The notes under the pieces are model-generated. The model was not told where the DNA came from and searched no databases. It worked only from the letters and a program-made list of their open reading frames with translations. The position numbers and the translations under genes are program-made. A stretch of 64,000 nt of DNA from Myxococcales bacterium (GTDB lineage Bacteria; Myxococcota_A; Bradymonadia; Bradymonadales; Bradymonadaceae), in assembly GCA_007120035.1 (NCBI GenBank), contig SKON01000013.1, positions 1 through 64,000 on the forward strand, given 5' to 3'. Positions 9,641-19,223 of the stretch are shown piece by piece (the first letter of the stretch is position 1; the number at the start of each line of letters is the position of its first letter).

Positions 9641-10448
9641 GGCTCTCCTCTTCTTCGTAGCGGCCTTTTGCGTCGAAGAGCCGCCTGGCGTTCTCACACA
9701 CCCACCCTTCGATCACCGAGGCGGCGACGCCGAGCTCCTGCAAGGCGACGATCGTCTTGGGCACCCCCAGCACGTCGGCGCTCGCCGTCCGCAGCCCGGA
9801 GGTGAGCAAGACCCTCTCTGCCGGGCCGCTCTTCTCCAGCAGATCCGCCAGAAACCGCGCCGCCTGTCGGGGCTCGTTGGTCGCTGCCCCCACAGGATAG
9901 CCCGCGCAAAAGCCGCTCTCAATCACATTCTCCACCATCTTCTCGTCCATTCGATGCACCAACACCCGCTCCGGCGCCACCCCGGCCTTCTCCAGCCGGG
10001 CCATCATCTTATAGGTCAGGGTGATCTTCAGTTCCACCGGCGGCACCAGCAGGATCGCCAGCTCTCGCTCCACGGCCATCTCCACCTGGCGCAGAAAGAG
10101 CTGCCACTGGCTGCGAGTGTCCTCCCACACCCCGATCTCCCCGACGGCAACCACCACGTCTCGCTCCAAAAGCTTCGGTAGCTCCTCCCACACCTCGTAG
10201 TGAGTCCGCCGAGGTCGGGCGTCGGGCGGCACGCCGAGCGCCACATGTCCCCGAATCCCGCACCGCTCCAGACGCCTCACCTCTCCCTCGGTGAGCTGCT
10301 CCAGATACCCGATGAGCTGGGACGCCTTCTCAAACCCCTGCCCCCCATGGGCGACAGTCACCACCTCCTGGGTCCCGAAATAGGCCAGGTTCTTCAGGAC
10401 CTCATCGGGCTGGGTACGGCTTCGAATGTAGGGGTCATAGATCTTCAA
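9633..10448 (-). CDS. TatD-like metal-dependent hydrolase family, metal ligands altered
   Basis: About 271 residues, related to the TatD-like subfamily (COG1099/EboB-type) whose members begin with a DPHIHMTSRT-like signature. Here the same position reads DPYIRSRT, so both histidines of the HxH zinc pair are missing. The conserved GEIG glutamate remains (VVAVGEIG), the next expected His position reads LLVPP, and one later histidine is kept (VLVHRMDE). Catalysis is therefore doubtful. The TTG start at 10448 was chosen because it gives the family-like N-terminus MKIYDPYI and avoids the divergent lipoprotein gene; the frame stays open to 10523. It heads the operon with the stress protein and ksgA. 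Confidence 0.72.
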   Translation of the reverse strand: MKIYDPYIRSRTQPDEVLKNLAYFGTQEVVTVAHGGQGFEKASQLIGYLEQLTEGEVRRLERCGIRGHVALGVPPDARPRRTHYEVWEELPKLLERDVVVAVGEIGVWEDTRSQWQLFLRQVEMAVERELAILLVPPVELKITLTYKMMARLEKAGVAPERVLVHRMDEKMVENVIESGFCAGYPVGAATNEPRQAARFLADLLEKSGPAERVLLTSGLRTASADVLGVPKTIVALQELGVAASVIEGWVCENARRLFDAKGRYEEEESHE

Positions 10449-10501
10449 AATCCCACACCGGAGTGCTAAGTCTCTCTTTGCGCCTCTCTCAGGGACCCAC
10501 C

Positions 10502-11377
10502 ATGAATCTCCATTCTTGCACACCTCAGCGGTTCTGTCTCGCAGCCGGACTGCTCCTTCTGTTGGCCCTCGTGGGCTGTCAGACCGCGCCGACCGAAGCT
10601 GACATCTTCCTCCGCGACGCCTATCTGGCCCGCGACGCCGGCGACCGGGAAGAGGCCCGGGCCCAGGCTCAGAAGGCCGTCGACGACGGTCGACGCGCCC
10701 GAGAAGCCCGGGAGCTGAAAGCCTTTCTCCACCGCGAAGACGCCCGGGAGGCCCTGGAAACCGGCGACCCTGCCGCCGCCAAAGCCTCCTTTCTGCTGGC
10801 CGCCGAGGCTGAGCTCGACCGTATTCGCCGCGGCCGCGACCTCCACGCCGCCCTGCGAGCCGCCGACGAGATCCCCCTCGGCCCCCAGGAGATCCTGGAC
10901 CTCATCGAGCGCACCCTCCGGGAAGACCCCCAGAACCACGACCTCCAACTCCGATCGGCTCATATCGCCGACGAGCTCGGCGATCTCGACCGGGCCGTCG
11001 CCCACTACACCTGGGTCATCGCCGCCGACCCCCGGGACATGCGCTCCACCCTCCGCCTGGGGATGCTCTACCAGGACCAGGGGCGGTACCGAGAGGCCGC
11101 GGCTGTCCTGCAGCGAGTCTATCAGGCCCAGCCTGACAACCTCCCGGCGGCCATGAACCTCATCGCCTCCCTAACGGAGCTCCACCGGACCGACGAAGTA
11201 GGCCCCATCTACGAAGAGCTCTTGCGCCACTTCCCGGAGCAGCCTGTAGTTCTCTCCCGATACGCCGACTTCGAGGAGTCCCAGGGCCGCCCCGAGCGCG
11301 CCGCCCGCCTCCGCCGCCAGGCCGAAGCGGCCTCCCCGGCCATCGAAGAGCGCGAGGAGATGCGGCCCCTCAGGTGA
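10502..11377 (+). CDS. TPR-repeat lipoprotein
   Basis: A 291-residue protein with lipoprotein signal LLLLLALVGC (Cys about residue 27). The rest is helical repeats: alanine- and arginine-rich helices at about 40-110, then typical TPR units such as GDLDRAVAHYTWVIAADPRD and QGRYREAAAVLQRVYQAQP. It probably forms a periplasmic protein-binding scaffold on the outer membrane; partner unknown. It is divergent from the TatD-like gene across a 53-base gap, and its 3' end overlaps the PLP-enzyme gene on the other strand by 8 bases. Confidence 0.85.
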   Translation: MNLHSCTPQRFCLAAGLLLLLALVGCQTAPTEADIFLRDAYLARDAGDREEARAQAQKAVDDGRRAREARELKAFLHREDAREALETGDPAAAKASFLLAAEAELDRIRRGRDLHAALRAADEIPLGPQEILDLIERTLREDPQNHDLQLRSAHIADELGDLDRAVAHYTWVIAADPRDMRSTLRLGMLYQDQGRYREAAAVLQRVYQAQPDNLPAAMNLIASLTELHRTDEVGPIYEELLRHFPEQPVVLSRYADFEESQGRPERAARLRRQAEAASPAIEEREEMRPLR

Positions 11378-12536
11378 GCGCCCGCTCCAGGTCGCCCAAC
11401 AGGTCATCCACGTCTTCGATCCCCACGGAGAGCCGCACCAGGCCGTCGGAGATCCCCAGCTCGGCACGCACCTCCGGCGGGACCGACGCGTGGGTCATGA
11501 TCGCCGGATGCTCGATCAAGCTCTCCACCCCGCCCAGGCTCTCGGCCAGCGCGAAGATCTCTACGCTCTCCAGCATCTTCCGAGCCGCCTCCAGCCCTCC
11601 GCCCAACGTGAAGGTGATCATCCCTCCGAAGCCCCGCATCTGCTTCCCGGCGATCTCGTGCTGAGGATGGCTCTCCAGCCCCGGGTAGATCACCTGGTCG
11701 ACGGCGCTGTGCTCGTCCAGATAGGCTGCGATCCGTCGGGCGTTGGCCTCATGCTGCCTCATCCGCACCGACAGGGTCTTCACCCCCCGGAGCACCAACC
11801 AGCTATCCATCGGCCCCGGCACGGCCCCGATGGAGTTCTGCAAGAACCGCAGCCGCTCCGCCACGGCGTCATCGTTGGTGATCACGATCCCACCGACCAC
11901 GTCGGAGTGGCCGTTGATGAACTTCGTCGTCGAATGGACCACCAGATCGGCTCCCAGCTCCAGAGGTGTCTGGAAGTAGGGGCTCATGAAGGTGTTATCC
12001 ACCACCACGGGGATCTTCCGGCTATGAGCGATCTCACAGATCTTCTCGATATCGCAGATCTTCAGCATCGGGTTCGTCGGCGACTCCAACCACACCAGCT
12101 CCGTCGAAGGCGTCAGTGCCTTCTCGAAGGCCTCCACGTCGGTCATGTCCACGAAGGAGAACCCGATCCCCATATCCCGAAACACCTTCGTGAAGAGTCG
12201 ATAGGTCCCCCCGTACACGTCATCGCCGCTGACCACGTGGGCCCCGGACTTCAAGAGGTGCATGATCGTCGACGTCGCCGCGCACCCCGACGCAAACGCC
12301 ACCCCGTGCCGCCCCTTCTCCAGACTGGCCAGGCAATCCTCCATGGCGTTTCGGGTCGGGTTGTGGGTCCGGCTGTACTCAAACCCCCGGTGTTCTCCCG
12401 GGGAAGACTGCACGTAGGTGGACGTCTGAAACACAGGGGTCATGATCGCCCCCGTGGTCGGGTCCGGCTCCTGGCCGGAGTGAATCACGCGGGTGTCCAG
12501 AGACCAGTTCAGATGCGCCAGGTGAGGCTTATGCAT
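11370..12536 (-). CDS. Trans-sulfuration PLP enzyme (cystathionine gamma-synthase/lyase family)
   Basis: A 388-residue cytoplasmic Cys/Met-metabolism PLP enzyme. Family landmarks are TRVIHSGQEPDPTTGAI at the N-terminus, the PLP-phosphate region FASGCAATST, VVDNTFMSPY, and the Schiff-base lysine in VVHSTTKFINGHSDV. Cystathionine gamma-synthase, gamma-lyase, beta-lyase and O-acetylhomoserine sulfhydrylase cannot be told apart from the visible sequence, although the length and the RVIHSGQ-type start fit CGS/CGL. The start at 12536 is supported by AAGGAAG just upstream. It is a single-gene unit with its own promoter in front. Confidence 0.9.
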   Translation of the reverse strand: MHKPHLAHLNWSLDTRVIHSGQEPDPTTGAIMTPVFQTSTYVQSSPGEHRGFEYSRTHNPTRNAMEDCLASLEKGRHGVAFASGCAATSTIMHLLKSGAHVVSGDDVYGGTYRLFTKVFRDMGIGFSFVDMTDVEAFEKALTPSTELVWLESPTNPMLKICDIEKICEIAHSRKIPVVVDNTFMSPYFQTPLELGADLVVHSTTKFINGHSDVVGGIVITNDDAVAERLRFLQNSIGAVPGPMDSWLVLRGVKTLSVRMRQHEANARRIAAYLDEHSAVDQVIYPGLESHPQHEIAGKQMRGFGGMITFTLGGGLEAARKMLESVEIFALAESLGGVESLIEHPAIMTHASVPPEVRAELGISDGLVRLSVGIEDVDDLLGDLERALT

Positions 12537-12600
12537 GGTTCTTCCTTTGGGTTTGATGCAAAATTGGCTTGATACAATGAAAACCGATCGAGCGGCGCTC

Positions 12601-12628
12601 ATCATAGCCACTCGAATCGATTTGCCAA
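12601..12628 (-). promoter_or_regulatory. Putative sigma70-type promoter for the trans-sulfuration gene
   Basis: On the minus strand TTGGCA (12623-12628) and TATGAT (12601-12606) are 16 bases apart. Transcription would start about 60 bases before the ATG at 12536. It lies in the short gap after the tamB-like gene, in a local stretch of lower GC. Confidence 0.6.
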
Positions 12629-12633
12629 CGGCC

Positions 12634-15600
12634 TCAATACACATCGAAGTAGATCGTCAGCCCACCTTCGTTCCGATTGGTCCAGCTCAGCTCCGCCATC
12701 CACCGGGGCAGAAAGTGGTACTCCGCCCGATAGATCGTGCTGGCCTGGTCCTCTTCAGCCCGGAGTTGCCGCCGGATGGACAGGTAGAGATCACTCCGCG
12801 GGTAGTGACCGATCTCCAACCGAGTCCCCCTCAGCCCCCCTTCTCCGGCTTCCAGGCGCACCACGTCGAAGGGCACCAGCCCCTCGAGCTCATCCTGGAG
12901 CATCTCCACGAAGATCCCCCCCACCGCAGAGAGCGCCTGAGAGGCCACGCCTTCTTCCTGCCCCACCCCGGTCCGGTCTGGCGGACGGCCCGTGAGCAGC
13001 ACGTAGAGGATCTCCGTCTCGCTCATCGGCGGATCCGCCGACAGCTCCAGCCGCGGAGTGTCTGCTGTCCCCGAGACCCGGAAGACGATCCGAGGCTCTC
13101 CCGACGACGGGGTCCCCAACGCCTGGGCCACGGCCTGGGGCAAGATGTAATGGGCCTCCAACTGCAGCCTCGGGTTCGGGGGATGGGCCCCCACAAAGAT
13201 CACCTGGCTCTCCTGCACGATGAACCGACGCCCCAGAAACTCCAGGTCCCCCCGCAGAGCGTCCACGTTCCCCGTCATGGTCACCATGGTCCCCGAGATA
13301 TCGGCGCTCAAGTCGGCCTGGAAGTTCAACTGCCCGTTGGGGTGCCTCGCCCACGCGTCTCGTGCGATCACCACGTTGACCCTCAACTGTAGCCCCCGCG
13401 GACCCTCTTCGCCCTCCAGAAGATCTTCAGACAGCCGCTGGGCTTCTCGCCGCAGCACCACGATATCCTCGTCGAGCTCGGTGCGGTGCAAGGTCCGGTC
13501 CCACTCATCGGTGAGCTCCACGTTCAGGCCCGAGATCGATACATTCATCTCCCCGGGCTCTCCTTGCAGGTTCCCGTTTACCTCCGTCTCGGCCGTCACG
13601 AACACCGGGAAGTCGATCCCGAACCCGCCCAGGTTGAACTCATCTGCGCTCAATGACAGGCTCACCGCGTCGGGCACGAAGAATTCGTGCCCCACCGTGC
13701 CCGTCAGTGACAACGAGCTCGACCCGTCGGCCAGCTCGAACCGGCTGATCTCCAGCTCTCGATCATCGAAGTCCATCCGGCCGTTGATATCCGTGAACCG
13801 CCGGGCGAACTCCGGCAGGGTCAGCGCCCCCTCGTCGATCTGCAAGAATCCGCCGATCCGGGGCTCCTCCCAATTCCCAAACACCTCCACGTCCAGGGCC
13901 AACCGCCCGTCGGGATCGACCAGAAAGTCCGAAATCAGCTGCGTCGGTATCACCCGCGCCAGGTCGATCTCCTCGCTCTCCACGTGGAATCGGAGATCTC
14001 CGGGCAGCTGCCACGACGTGCCCCGCGCCAACTCGACGATATCCAGAAGGATCGGCGCCCGACCGTTGAACGACAAGAACGGGTCCACTCGATAGCAGAG
14101 AGCTCCGTCGATCTGCACCTCGTTGTCTCCGCCGGTCACCTCCACGTGGAAGGTACCGGGATTGCCGTCTCCCAGCTGGGTGTTGAACACCCCGGCTCGG
14201 GCCCGGAATCTCGGGTTTCGCAGCGTCCCCCCGAGTTCCACAAAGGCCCCCAGAGAACCCCGGACCCGGGCGAACTCGTAGTCGATGGGGCTCAGCCGCG
14301 AGATCGGGGTCTCTCGCAACTCCCAACGGAAGTTCAACGGCACGTCCTCCACGGTCTCTCCGGCGAGGAGCGGGGCGATCGGAAGCGGCACCGACCCGTC
14401 AGCCATGAAGATCTCATCGTCGCCCCAGGAAAAGCTCAGCTCGTCGATATGGGCGTGCCGATCCGCAAGCCGCACCTCACTGACCAGGGAGAGATCCTGG
14501 AACCGGTCCCACCCCAGGCTCTTCAGATCCATGGACACCGTCCCCCTGGGATCTCCCAGCGCCCCGTCGAGATCGATGTTCAGATCCACCTCCCCCCGAA
14601 GCCGCTGTTCCTGAAGGCTCTCCAGGGGAATCCGCTCCAGATCAAACCCGGGGACCATCACCCGCAGCCTCAAGGGGAGCTCCAGAAACTCCTCCTGCCA
14701 GTCCAGGGGCTCCTCAGACTCACTCATCATCGCGTAGAGCCACCGCTCCAGGGGCAACGGGGTCTGCAGCTCCAGCTCTCCTACAGGCTCCCCTTCCCAC
14801 GTCGCCACCGCCGACGCGTCGATCCCATGGCCTCCGCTCTCCGGGGACGCGTACTCCAGCCGGGAGCTCACCTCTACGTCGCGCAACGAAATGAAGTCTC
14901 CGTCCACCTCCCCCTCAAACCGGAACCGCCTCAGGTCGAACCCCAGGTCGATCACGGGATCGTTGAGCTCTCCCCTGAGCCGCATCCACCCCTCCACCTC
15001 TCCATCGACGCCGAAGTCGTTCAGCTCCGGGATCGGTTCGTGAAACTCACGCAACTGGACGGGCAACACCCGAGCGTCGGCGGCCACGGGGCGATCCCAG
15101 ATCGGCTCGGCCTGCCCCTCGAGATCGATCACCATCGGCAGACGGGCCGTCAGCTCGATCAGCTCCTTGCCATAGGCCGACGCGTCGAACCGCTCCACCT
15201 CCAGGACCTCATCTTCGTATCGCACCTGAAACCGGGCCGCGAAAGGGCCGTACCCTTCAAAGCGCCCCTCCCGGAGCGACCCGCCGGCCTGCAACACCGG
15301 TCGCTGCGTCGTGCCCGAGAGATGGGCCTCCAGCCCCACCACCCCTGCCACGTCGGGGATCATCTCCTCCAGGTGGAAGTCTCGGCGCAGATCATCGACC
15401 CGAACCCGGCTCAGGTTCGCCATCAGATCCTGAGAGTGCCCCGGCCGCATCCAGCCGTCGACCCCCATGGATTGCTCCCCGTTGTCCAGGGTCATCTCCT
15501 GAGCCTGCAGCTCCTCGTTCTCCCATCGCAGCACGCCACCGTCCCGGGCCACCCACTCCACCCGATCCGACCCCAACCGCAGGTCCTCCACGGCGAACGC

Positions 15601-18021
15601 CTCGTACCCCCGGGAGTACGCCACGTTGGCGCCCAGGAAGTAGTACTTCTCCGGCGAGAGGTGGGCCTGCACCAAGAACTCTCCTCGCCGCCCCTCCAGG
15701 AGCTCTACCTCGCCGACTACGCTCTGAAAGTCGAACTCTCCGGCGCTCACACCATCGACCTCCAGGGAGACCGTCCCCTCCGGCGCGTCGAGAGCTCCCG
15801 AGAGCGCCGTCGACACCGTCGCCGATGTGACCCCGACCTCCCCGGCCCCGATCTCCCGCACCGACAACTCTCCGACGGCCTCGAAGGCCCGGACCAGGTC
15901 GAAGGGTTCGGGGATCGCCTCCACCTCGAAGGGGACGAGATCCACCTGGGTCTGAAACCCCGCCTCCGCCGCCGCCACCGTGATTTCACCGGACCGTAAA
16001 CCGTCCACCTCCCCCTCCAACTGGGCCCGGATCCGCCGGGGTAGCCCGGGCCGCTTATCGACCCGGGCCGACAAGAGCCCTCGCTCCATCGTCAGGTCCG
16101 GGGTCCGCACCCCTCGCGCCTCCACCTCCAGGTTGTTATTGAAGGCCCGTACCAACTCCATGGGGTCTTCTTCGCTCAGCCGGACCGTGAACTCCCCGCG
16201 GTCCGTGAGGGTCCCGTCCCGAACCACGAGCCCCGGCACCACCAGGCCGTCCACGGAGGCCCTGGCCAGGTAGTCGCCCACCACGTTCCCCTGGCGCCCC
16301 GCAGACCCTCGCCCCCGGGCCACCACGGAGCCCGTGCTCCGCGCGACCCGAATGTCTTCGGCCTGAAAGTCCTCGAACTCCCAGGTCCCATCCACGTCGA
16401 ACCCGTGGATCCCGTCCAGGAACTCTTCGGCCTCGAACCGCTCCAGATCGACGGGGTCGAACCGCAGATCGCCATCCACGATCAGAGTCGCCGTGGACGG
16501 CCGGGCCTCGGCCCATCCCCCGAGCGTCCCCAGACGCGCGACCTCGTCTGCCTGCTCCCGGTCCGCTGTGGTGCGCACCGACGCCCGCGCCTCTCCCTCC
16601 GGGTCGAACCGGAAGGTGGCGTACACGTCCAAGTAGGGGGTCAGCGCCCCCAACCGGTGCCCTTCAAACACCCCCTCCACAGCCTCCACGTCGAACTCGA
16701 AGAGATCCACTTCGTAGGTCTCTTCCACCCGAGCGTTCACCAGCGCCCCCCGCAGCCGAGCCGACAGGTCCGCCGGCTCAAACCCCTCGCCGGTGGCCGC
16801 CACCAGGAGATCCCCCTCCACCTCGGGCAGGCCCTCCTCATGGAGCCACCGGGAGAGCACCATCCCATCGCCCCGGGCCGACAGTGCGTAGCCCGGGCGG
16901 TCCTGATCGTAGTCGCTCATCTCCACGGCCACCGACACCGGCGACCCATCGCCCACGGAGAGGTTCGCCGTCAACGCCAGCTTCCTCGCGTCCAGGGCCA
17001 ACCGGGCGTCGAAGTTCACCGCCGACGGCAGCGGTACATCCGGCACGGCCCACCCCAGAGCCAGCGGCCCGACTTCTCCGCTCTCGATCTCGAAGACCAT
17101 GGCCTCCATGGCGTCCTCGGATCCCTCGGGAGCCACCCGAAGCCCCAACCACAGCCCCGACGCCTGAAACCACCCCGGAGCCGACACCTCTGGAATCGCC
17201 ACGGTCACAGTGCTCGCCGACACCTCCACGTCGACCTCCGAGACGGAGACCGCGAGTATCGGCGAGAAGAGGTCCGCCCCCACCTGTGCCGCCACCTCCG
17301 TCAGGGACACCACGACCTGATCCCCGGCCACCTCGGCGGCCCCCTCGGCCTTCAGATCATCGACGAAGAGCGCCACGGGCCCACGAGGTGTCGCGTAGGC
17401 CGGCTCCATCATCCCCTGAACCCGCCAGGCCTCTCGCCAGGCTTCGGCCACCTCGGCGCCGCGCCGGAGCCCGTCGAGTTCCTCGATCCGGTCACTGCGG
17501 AACCCCGAAAGGCCCGGCACATCCTCGTAGGGAGCCATCTCGTCGAGGTAGGCCACCTTCGCTCCCACCAGCACCATCTCGGCCACCACCACCTGGGCGT
17601 CCGGGGCCTCCTCCTCCACGGTCTCCTCCGTGAGGGTCAGCCAGTTCAGCACCCCGTCGTCGTAGGTCCGCACCACCACCAGCGGCCCCTCCAACCGCAC
17701 TTCATCCACCATCACTCGCGTGAAGAGCAGCGGCAGGATCTGAAACCGGAGCTCCGCCACCGGCGCGTCCGCCGCCAGCCGGCCTCGCCCGTCATAGATC
17801 CGCACTCCCTTGGCCCGGGCCTGCCCCAGCAACGAGCCCTCGAGCCGATCCACTTCGATCGTCCCCGCCAATTCGTCATTCACCGCCGAGAGCGTCCGGT
17901 CCAACACGAATCCCCGCACCGCTTCGGTCTGCAACACGGCGACGAGCAACAGGACCAGCACCACCATCACGAGGAGCAGGACCACGAAGAACTTGGCTAT
18001 TTTGGATAACCAGCGAGTCAT
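12634..18021 (-). CDS. tamB: TamB-like translocation/assembly module protein (AsmA-like, DUF490 C-terminus)
   Basis: A 1795-residue protein with one N-terminal membrane anchor (FFVVLLLVMVVLVLLLVAVL, about residues 11-30), followed by a very long beta-rich region of repeating short strands such as VDRLEGSLLGQARAKGVRI. The C-terminus is the conserved DUF490/TamB domain: an LTGRPP segment, then SIRRQLRAEEDQ and YHFLPRWMAELS to the end. TamB-like proteins bridge inner and outer membranes and are linked to outer-membrane protein assembly and phospholipid transport. At about 1800 residues it is longer than the E. coli protein (about 1260). No TamA/BamA partner is in the window. The start at 18021 places the anchor at the N-terminus; ATG 18075 would add 18 residues. 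Confidence 0.92.
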   Translation of the reverse strand: MTRWLSKIAKFFVVLLLVMVVLVLLLVAVLQTEAVRGFVLDRTLSAVNDELAGTIEVDRLEGSLLGQARAKGVRIYDGRGRLAADAPVAELRFQILPLLFTRVMVDEVRLEGPLVVVRTYDDGVLNWLTLTEETVEEEAPDAQVVVAEMVLVGAKVAYLDEMAPYEDVPGLSGFRSDRIEELDGLRRGAEVAEAWREAWRVQGMMEPAYATPRGPVALFVDDLKAEGAAEVAGDQVVVSLTEVAAQVGADLFSPILAVSVSEVDVEVSASTVTVAIPEVSAPGWFQASGLWLGLRVAPEGSEDAMEAMVFEIESGEVGPLALGWAVPDVPLPSAVNFDARLALDARKLALTANLSVGDGSPVSVAVEMSDYDQDRPGYALSARGDGMVLSRWLHEEGLPEVEGDLLVAATGEGFEPADLSARLRGALVNARVEETYEVDLFEFDVEAVEGVFEGHRLGALTPYLDVYATFRFDPEGEARASVRTTADREQADEVARLGTLGGWAEARPSTATLIVDGDLRFDPVDLERFEAEEFLDGIHGFDVDGTWEFEDFQAEDIRVARSTGSVVARGRGSAGRQGNVVGDYLARASVDGLVVPGLVVRDGTLTDRGEFTVRLSEEDPMELVRAFNNNLEVEARGVRTPDLTMERGLLSARVDKRPGLPRRIRAQLEGEVDGLRSGEITVAAAEAGFQTQVDLVPFEVEAIPEPFDLVRAFEAVGELSVREIGAGEVGVTSATVSTALSGALDAPEGTVSLEVDGVSAGEFDFQSVVGEVELLEGRRGEFLVQAHLSPEKYYFLGANVAYSRGYEAFAVEDLRLGSDRVEWVARDGGVLRWENEELQAQEMTLDNGEQSMGVDGWMRPGHSQDLMANLSRVRVDDLRRDFHLEEMIPDVAGVVGLEAHLSGTTQRPVLQAGGSLREGRFEGYGPFAARFQVRYEDEVLEVERFDASAYGKELIELTARLPMVIDLEGQAEPIWDRPVAADARVLPVQLREFHEPIPELNDFGVDGEVEGWMRLRGELNDPVIDLGFDLRRFRFEGEVDGDFISLRDVEVSSRLEYASPESGGHGIDASAVATWEGEPVGELELQTPLPLERWLYAMMSESEEPLDWQEEFLELPLRLRVMVPGFDLERIPLESLQEQRLRGEVDLNIDLDGALGDPRGTVSMDLKSLGWDRFQDLSLVSEVRLADRHAHIDELSFSWGDDEIFMADGSVPLPIAPLLAGETVEDVPLNFRWELRETPISRLSPIDYEFARVRGSLGAFVELGGTLRNPRFRARAGVFNTQLGDGNPGTFHVEVTGGDNEVQIDGALCYRVDPFLSFNGRAPILLDIVELARGTSWQLPGDLRFHVESEEIDLARVIPTQLISDFLVDPDGRLALDVEVFGNWEEPRIGGFLQIDEGALTLPEFARRFTDINGRMDFDDRELEISRFELADGSSSLSLTGTVGHEFFVPDAVSLSLSADEFNLGGFGIDFPVFVTAETEVNGNLQGEPGEMNVSISGLNVELTDEWDRTLHRTELDEDIVVLRREAQRLSEDLLEGEEGPRGLQLRVNVVIARDAWARHPNGQLNFQADLSADISGTMVTMTGNVDALRGDLEFLGRRFIVQESQVIFVGAHPPNPRLQLEAHYILPQAVAQALGTPSSGEPRIVFRVSGTADTPRLELSADPPMSETEILYVLLTGRPPDRTGVGQEEGVASQALSAVGGIFVEMLQDELEGLVPFDVVRLEAGEGGLRGTRLEIGHYPRSDLYLSIRRQLRAEEDQASTIYRAEYHFLPRWMAELSWTNRNEGGLTIYFDVY

Positions 18022-18187
18022 GACCGCAAACCAACGCCTGGATCGGGAGGACCACCACGGCAGGTTGTAGAACATCGTCGCCGGCCTGACTATTGCCAAC
18101 GGATGGCCCCCGAACGCTCGGTGCCTTTTCGTGGGTTCGCGGCAAAGGACATCGGAACGTCGGGGTTCGCGAACCTCCGAAGACGGG

Positions 18188-18217
18188 TTGCACCCTCCAC
18201 GAGCCCCGAGGTAGAAT
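18188..18217 (+). promoter_or_regulatory. Possible promoter for the PEGA-protein/TPR-kinase pair
   Basis: TTGCAC at 18188-18193 and TAGAAT at 18212-18217 are 18 bases apart, upstream of the ATG at 18262. The -10 is a good match and the -35 a weak one. The element lies in the 240-base gap between the divergent tamB-like gene and this operon, which holds no other gene I can support. Confidence 0.4.
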
Positions 18218-18261
18218 CTTGTAGCGTTCTTCTCCCATCGATCGTCTCTGGAGCCACCCCA

Positions 18262-19206
18262 ATGCCACGAATCTCCCATCTCCTCGCGCTGGCAACCCTC
18301 CTGCTCTGCTTGAGCTTCTCCGCCACGGCCCTCGCTGACCAGCCCTCCACGGCCGATGCACTGCAGCATATCCGGTCTGGAAACGACGCCTTCGACGAAG
18401 GCGACTACGAGACCGCCTACGAGCACTACCTCGCCGCCCACGACATCCTCCCGGAGCAGGCGATTCGATACCGCCTTGGCCAGTCAGCCATGCGTATGGG
18501 GCAGGTCCGTAACGCCATCTACCACTTCGAGGCCTTCCTCCAGGAGAGCGAAGACGAGGACCGCCTCGCCCGGGTCCAAGAGTGGCTCCCGGAGCTGCGG
18601 GCGAATATCCCAGCCATCGTCACCGTGACCACCCGGCCCGAGGGCGCCGCGATCTTCTCGATCACCGAGGAAGAAGAGGTCGGCCTCGGCCGCTCCCCCG
18701 GAGAATTCGAAGTCGCCCCGGGCACGATCCGCCTGGAGGCCCGCGCCCCGAACTACGAGACCGATACCTTTGAGGCCACCGCCGAGCCCGGCGAAGAGCT
18801 GACCTGGGGTACGGTGCTCACCCCCAGGGACGCCCCCCCCGTGGAAGATGGCGAGGGCCCCTCGACCCTCACCATCGCCGGCTGGACCAGCACAGGGCTC
18901 GGGGTCGCTCTCCTCGCCACGGGCGGCGCATTCTCGTTCCTCCAGATGCAGTCCACGAACCTCGTCAACGAATACGACAAGCAGGCCGACGGAGCCTCTC
19001 GTGGCGAGCTCGAGGCCTTCCGGTCCGACGCCGAGACCTACCACGGCATCGCCCGCATCAGCTATGTGGCCGGCGGCGTCCTCGCCGCCACCGGCATCGG
19101 GCTCCTGGTCTACGAGGGCATGCAGGACGACTCCGACGCTCGCGTCAGCCTCTCCGTGGGCCTCACCCCTGACGGCGGCGCCCTGACCCTGGGCGGTCGA
19201 TTCTGA
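18262..19206 (+). CDS. Exported TPR and PEGA-like domain protein
   Basis: A 314-residue protein with signal peptide (LATLLLCLSFSATALA, cleavage about residue 26). One or two TPR-like units follow (GNDAFDEGDYETAYEHYLAA and AIRYRLGQSAMRMGQ). Next is a PEGA-like beta domain: VTTRPEGAAIFSI, a GLGRSPGEFEVAPGTI turn and a closing strand. Two hydrophobic segments come later (about residues 220-240 and 275-295), and it ends in a short strand region GALTLGGRF. PEGA domains are associated with surface layers and with Ser/Thr kinases in Myxococcota. It lies 17 bases ahead of the TPR-kinase gene, each preceded by TCTGGAGCC, so the two are probably an operon with related function. Confidence 0.82.
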   Translation: MPRISHLLALATLLLCLSFSATALADQPSTADALQHIRSGNDAFDEGDYETAYEHYLAAHDILPEQAIRYRLGQSAMRMGQVRNAIYHFEAFLQESEDEDRLARVQEWLPELRANIPAIVTVTTRPEGAAIFSITEEEEVGLGRSPGEFEVAPGTIRLEARAPNYETDTFEATAEPGEELTWGTVLTPRDAPPVEDGEGPSTLTIAGWTSTGLGVALLATGGAFSFLQMQSTNLVNEYDKQADGASRGELEAFRSDAETYHGIARISYVAGGVLAATGIGLLVYEGMQDDSDARVSLSVGLTPDGGALTLGGRF

Positions 19207-19223
19207 TCCTCTCTGGAGCCCCC

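Noticed and set aside
13984-15999. Plus-strand frame of 671 codons inside the tamB-like gene
   Set aside because: His/Pro/Arg-rich shadow of the minus-strand TamB-like coding sequence, which has a convincing membrane anchor and DUF490 end.
18022-18441. N-terminal extension of the tamB-like gene up to 18441
   Set aside because: The extra 140 residues are Arg/Gly-rich, overlap the divergent PEGA-protein gene and its putative promoter, and would move the membrane anchor away from the N-terminus.
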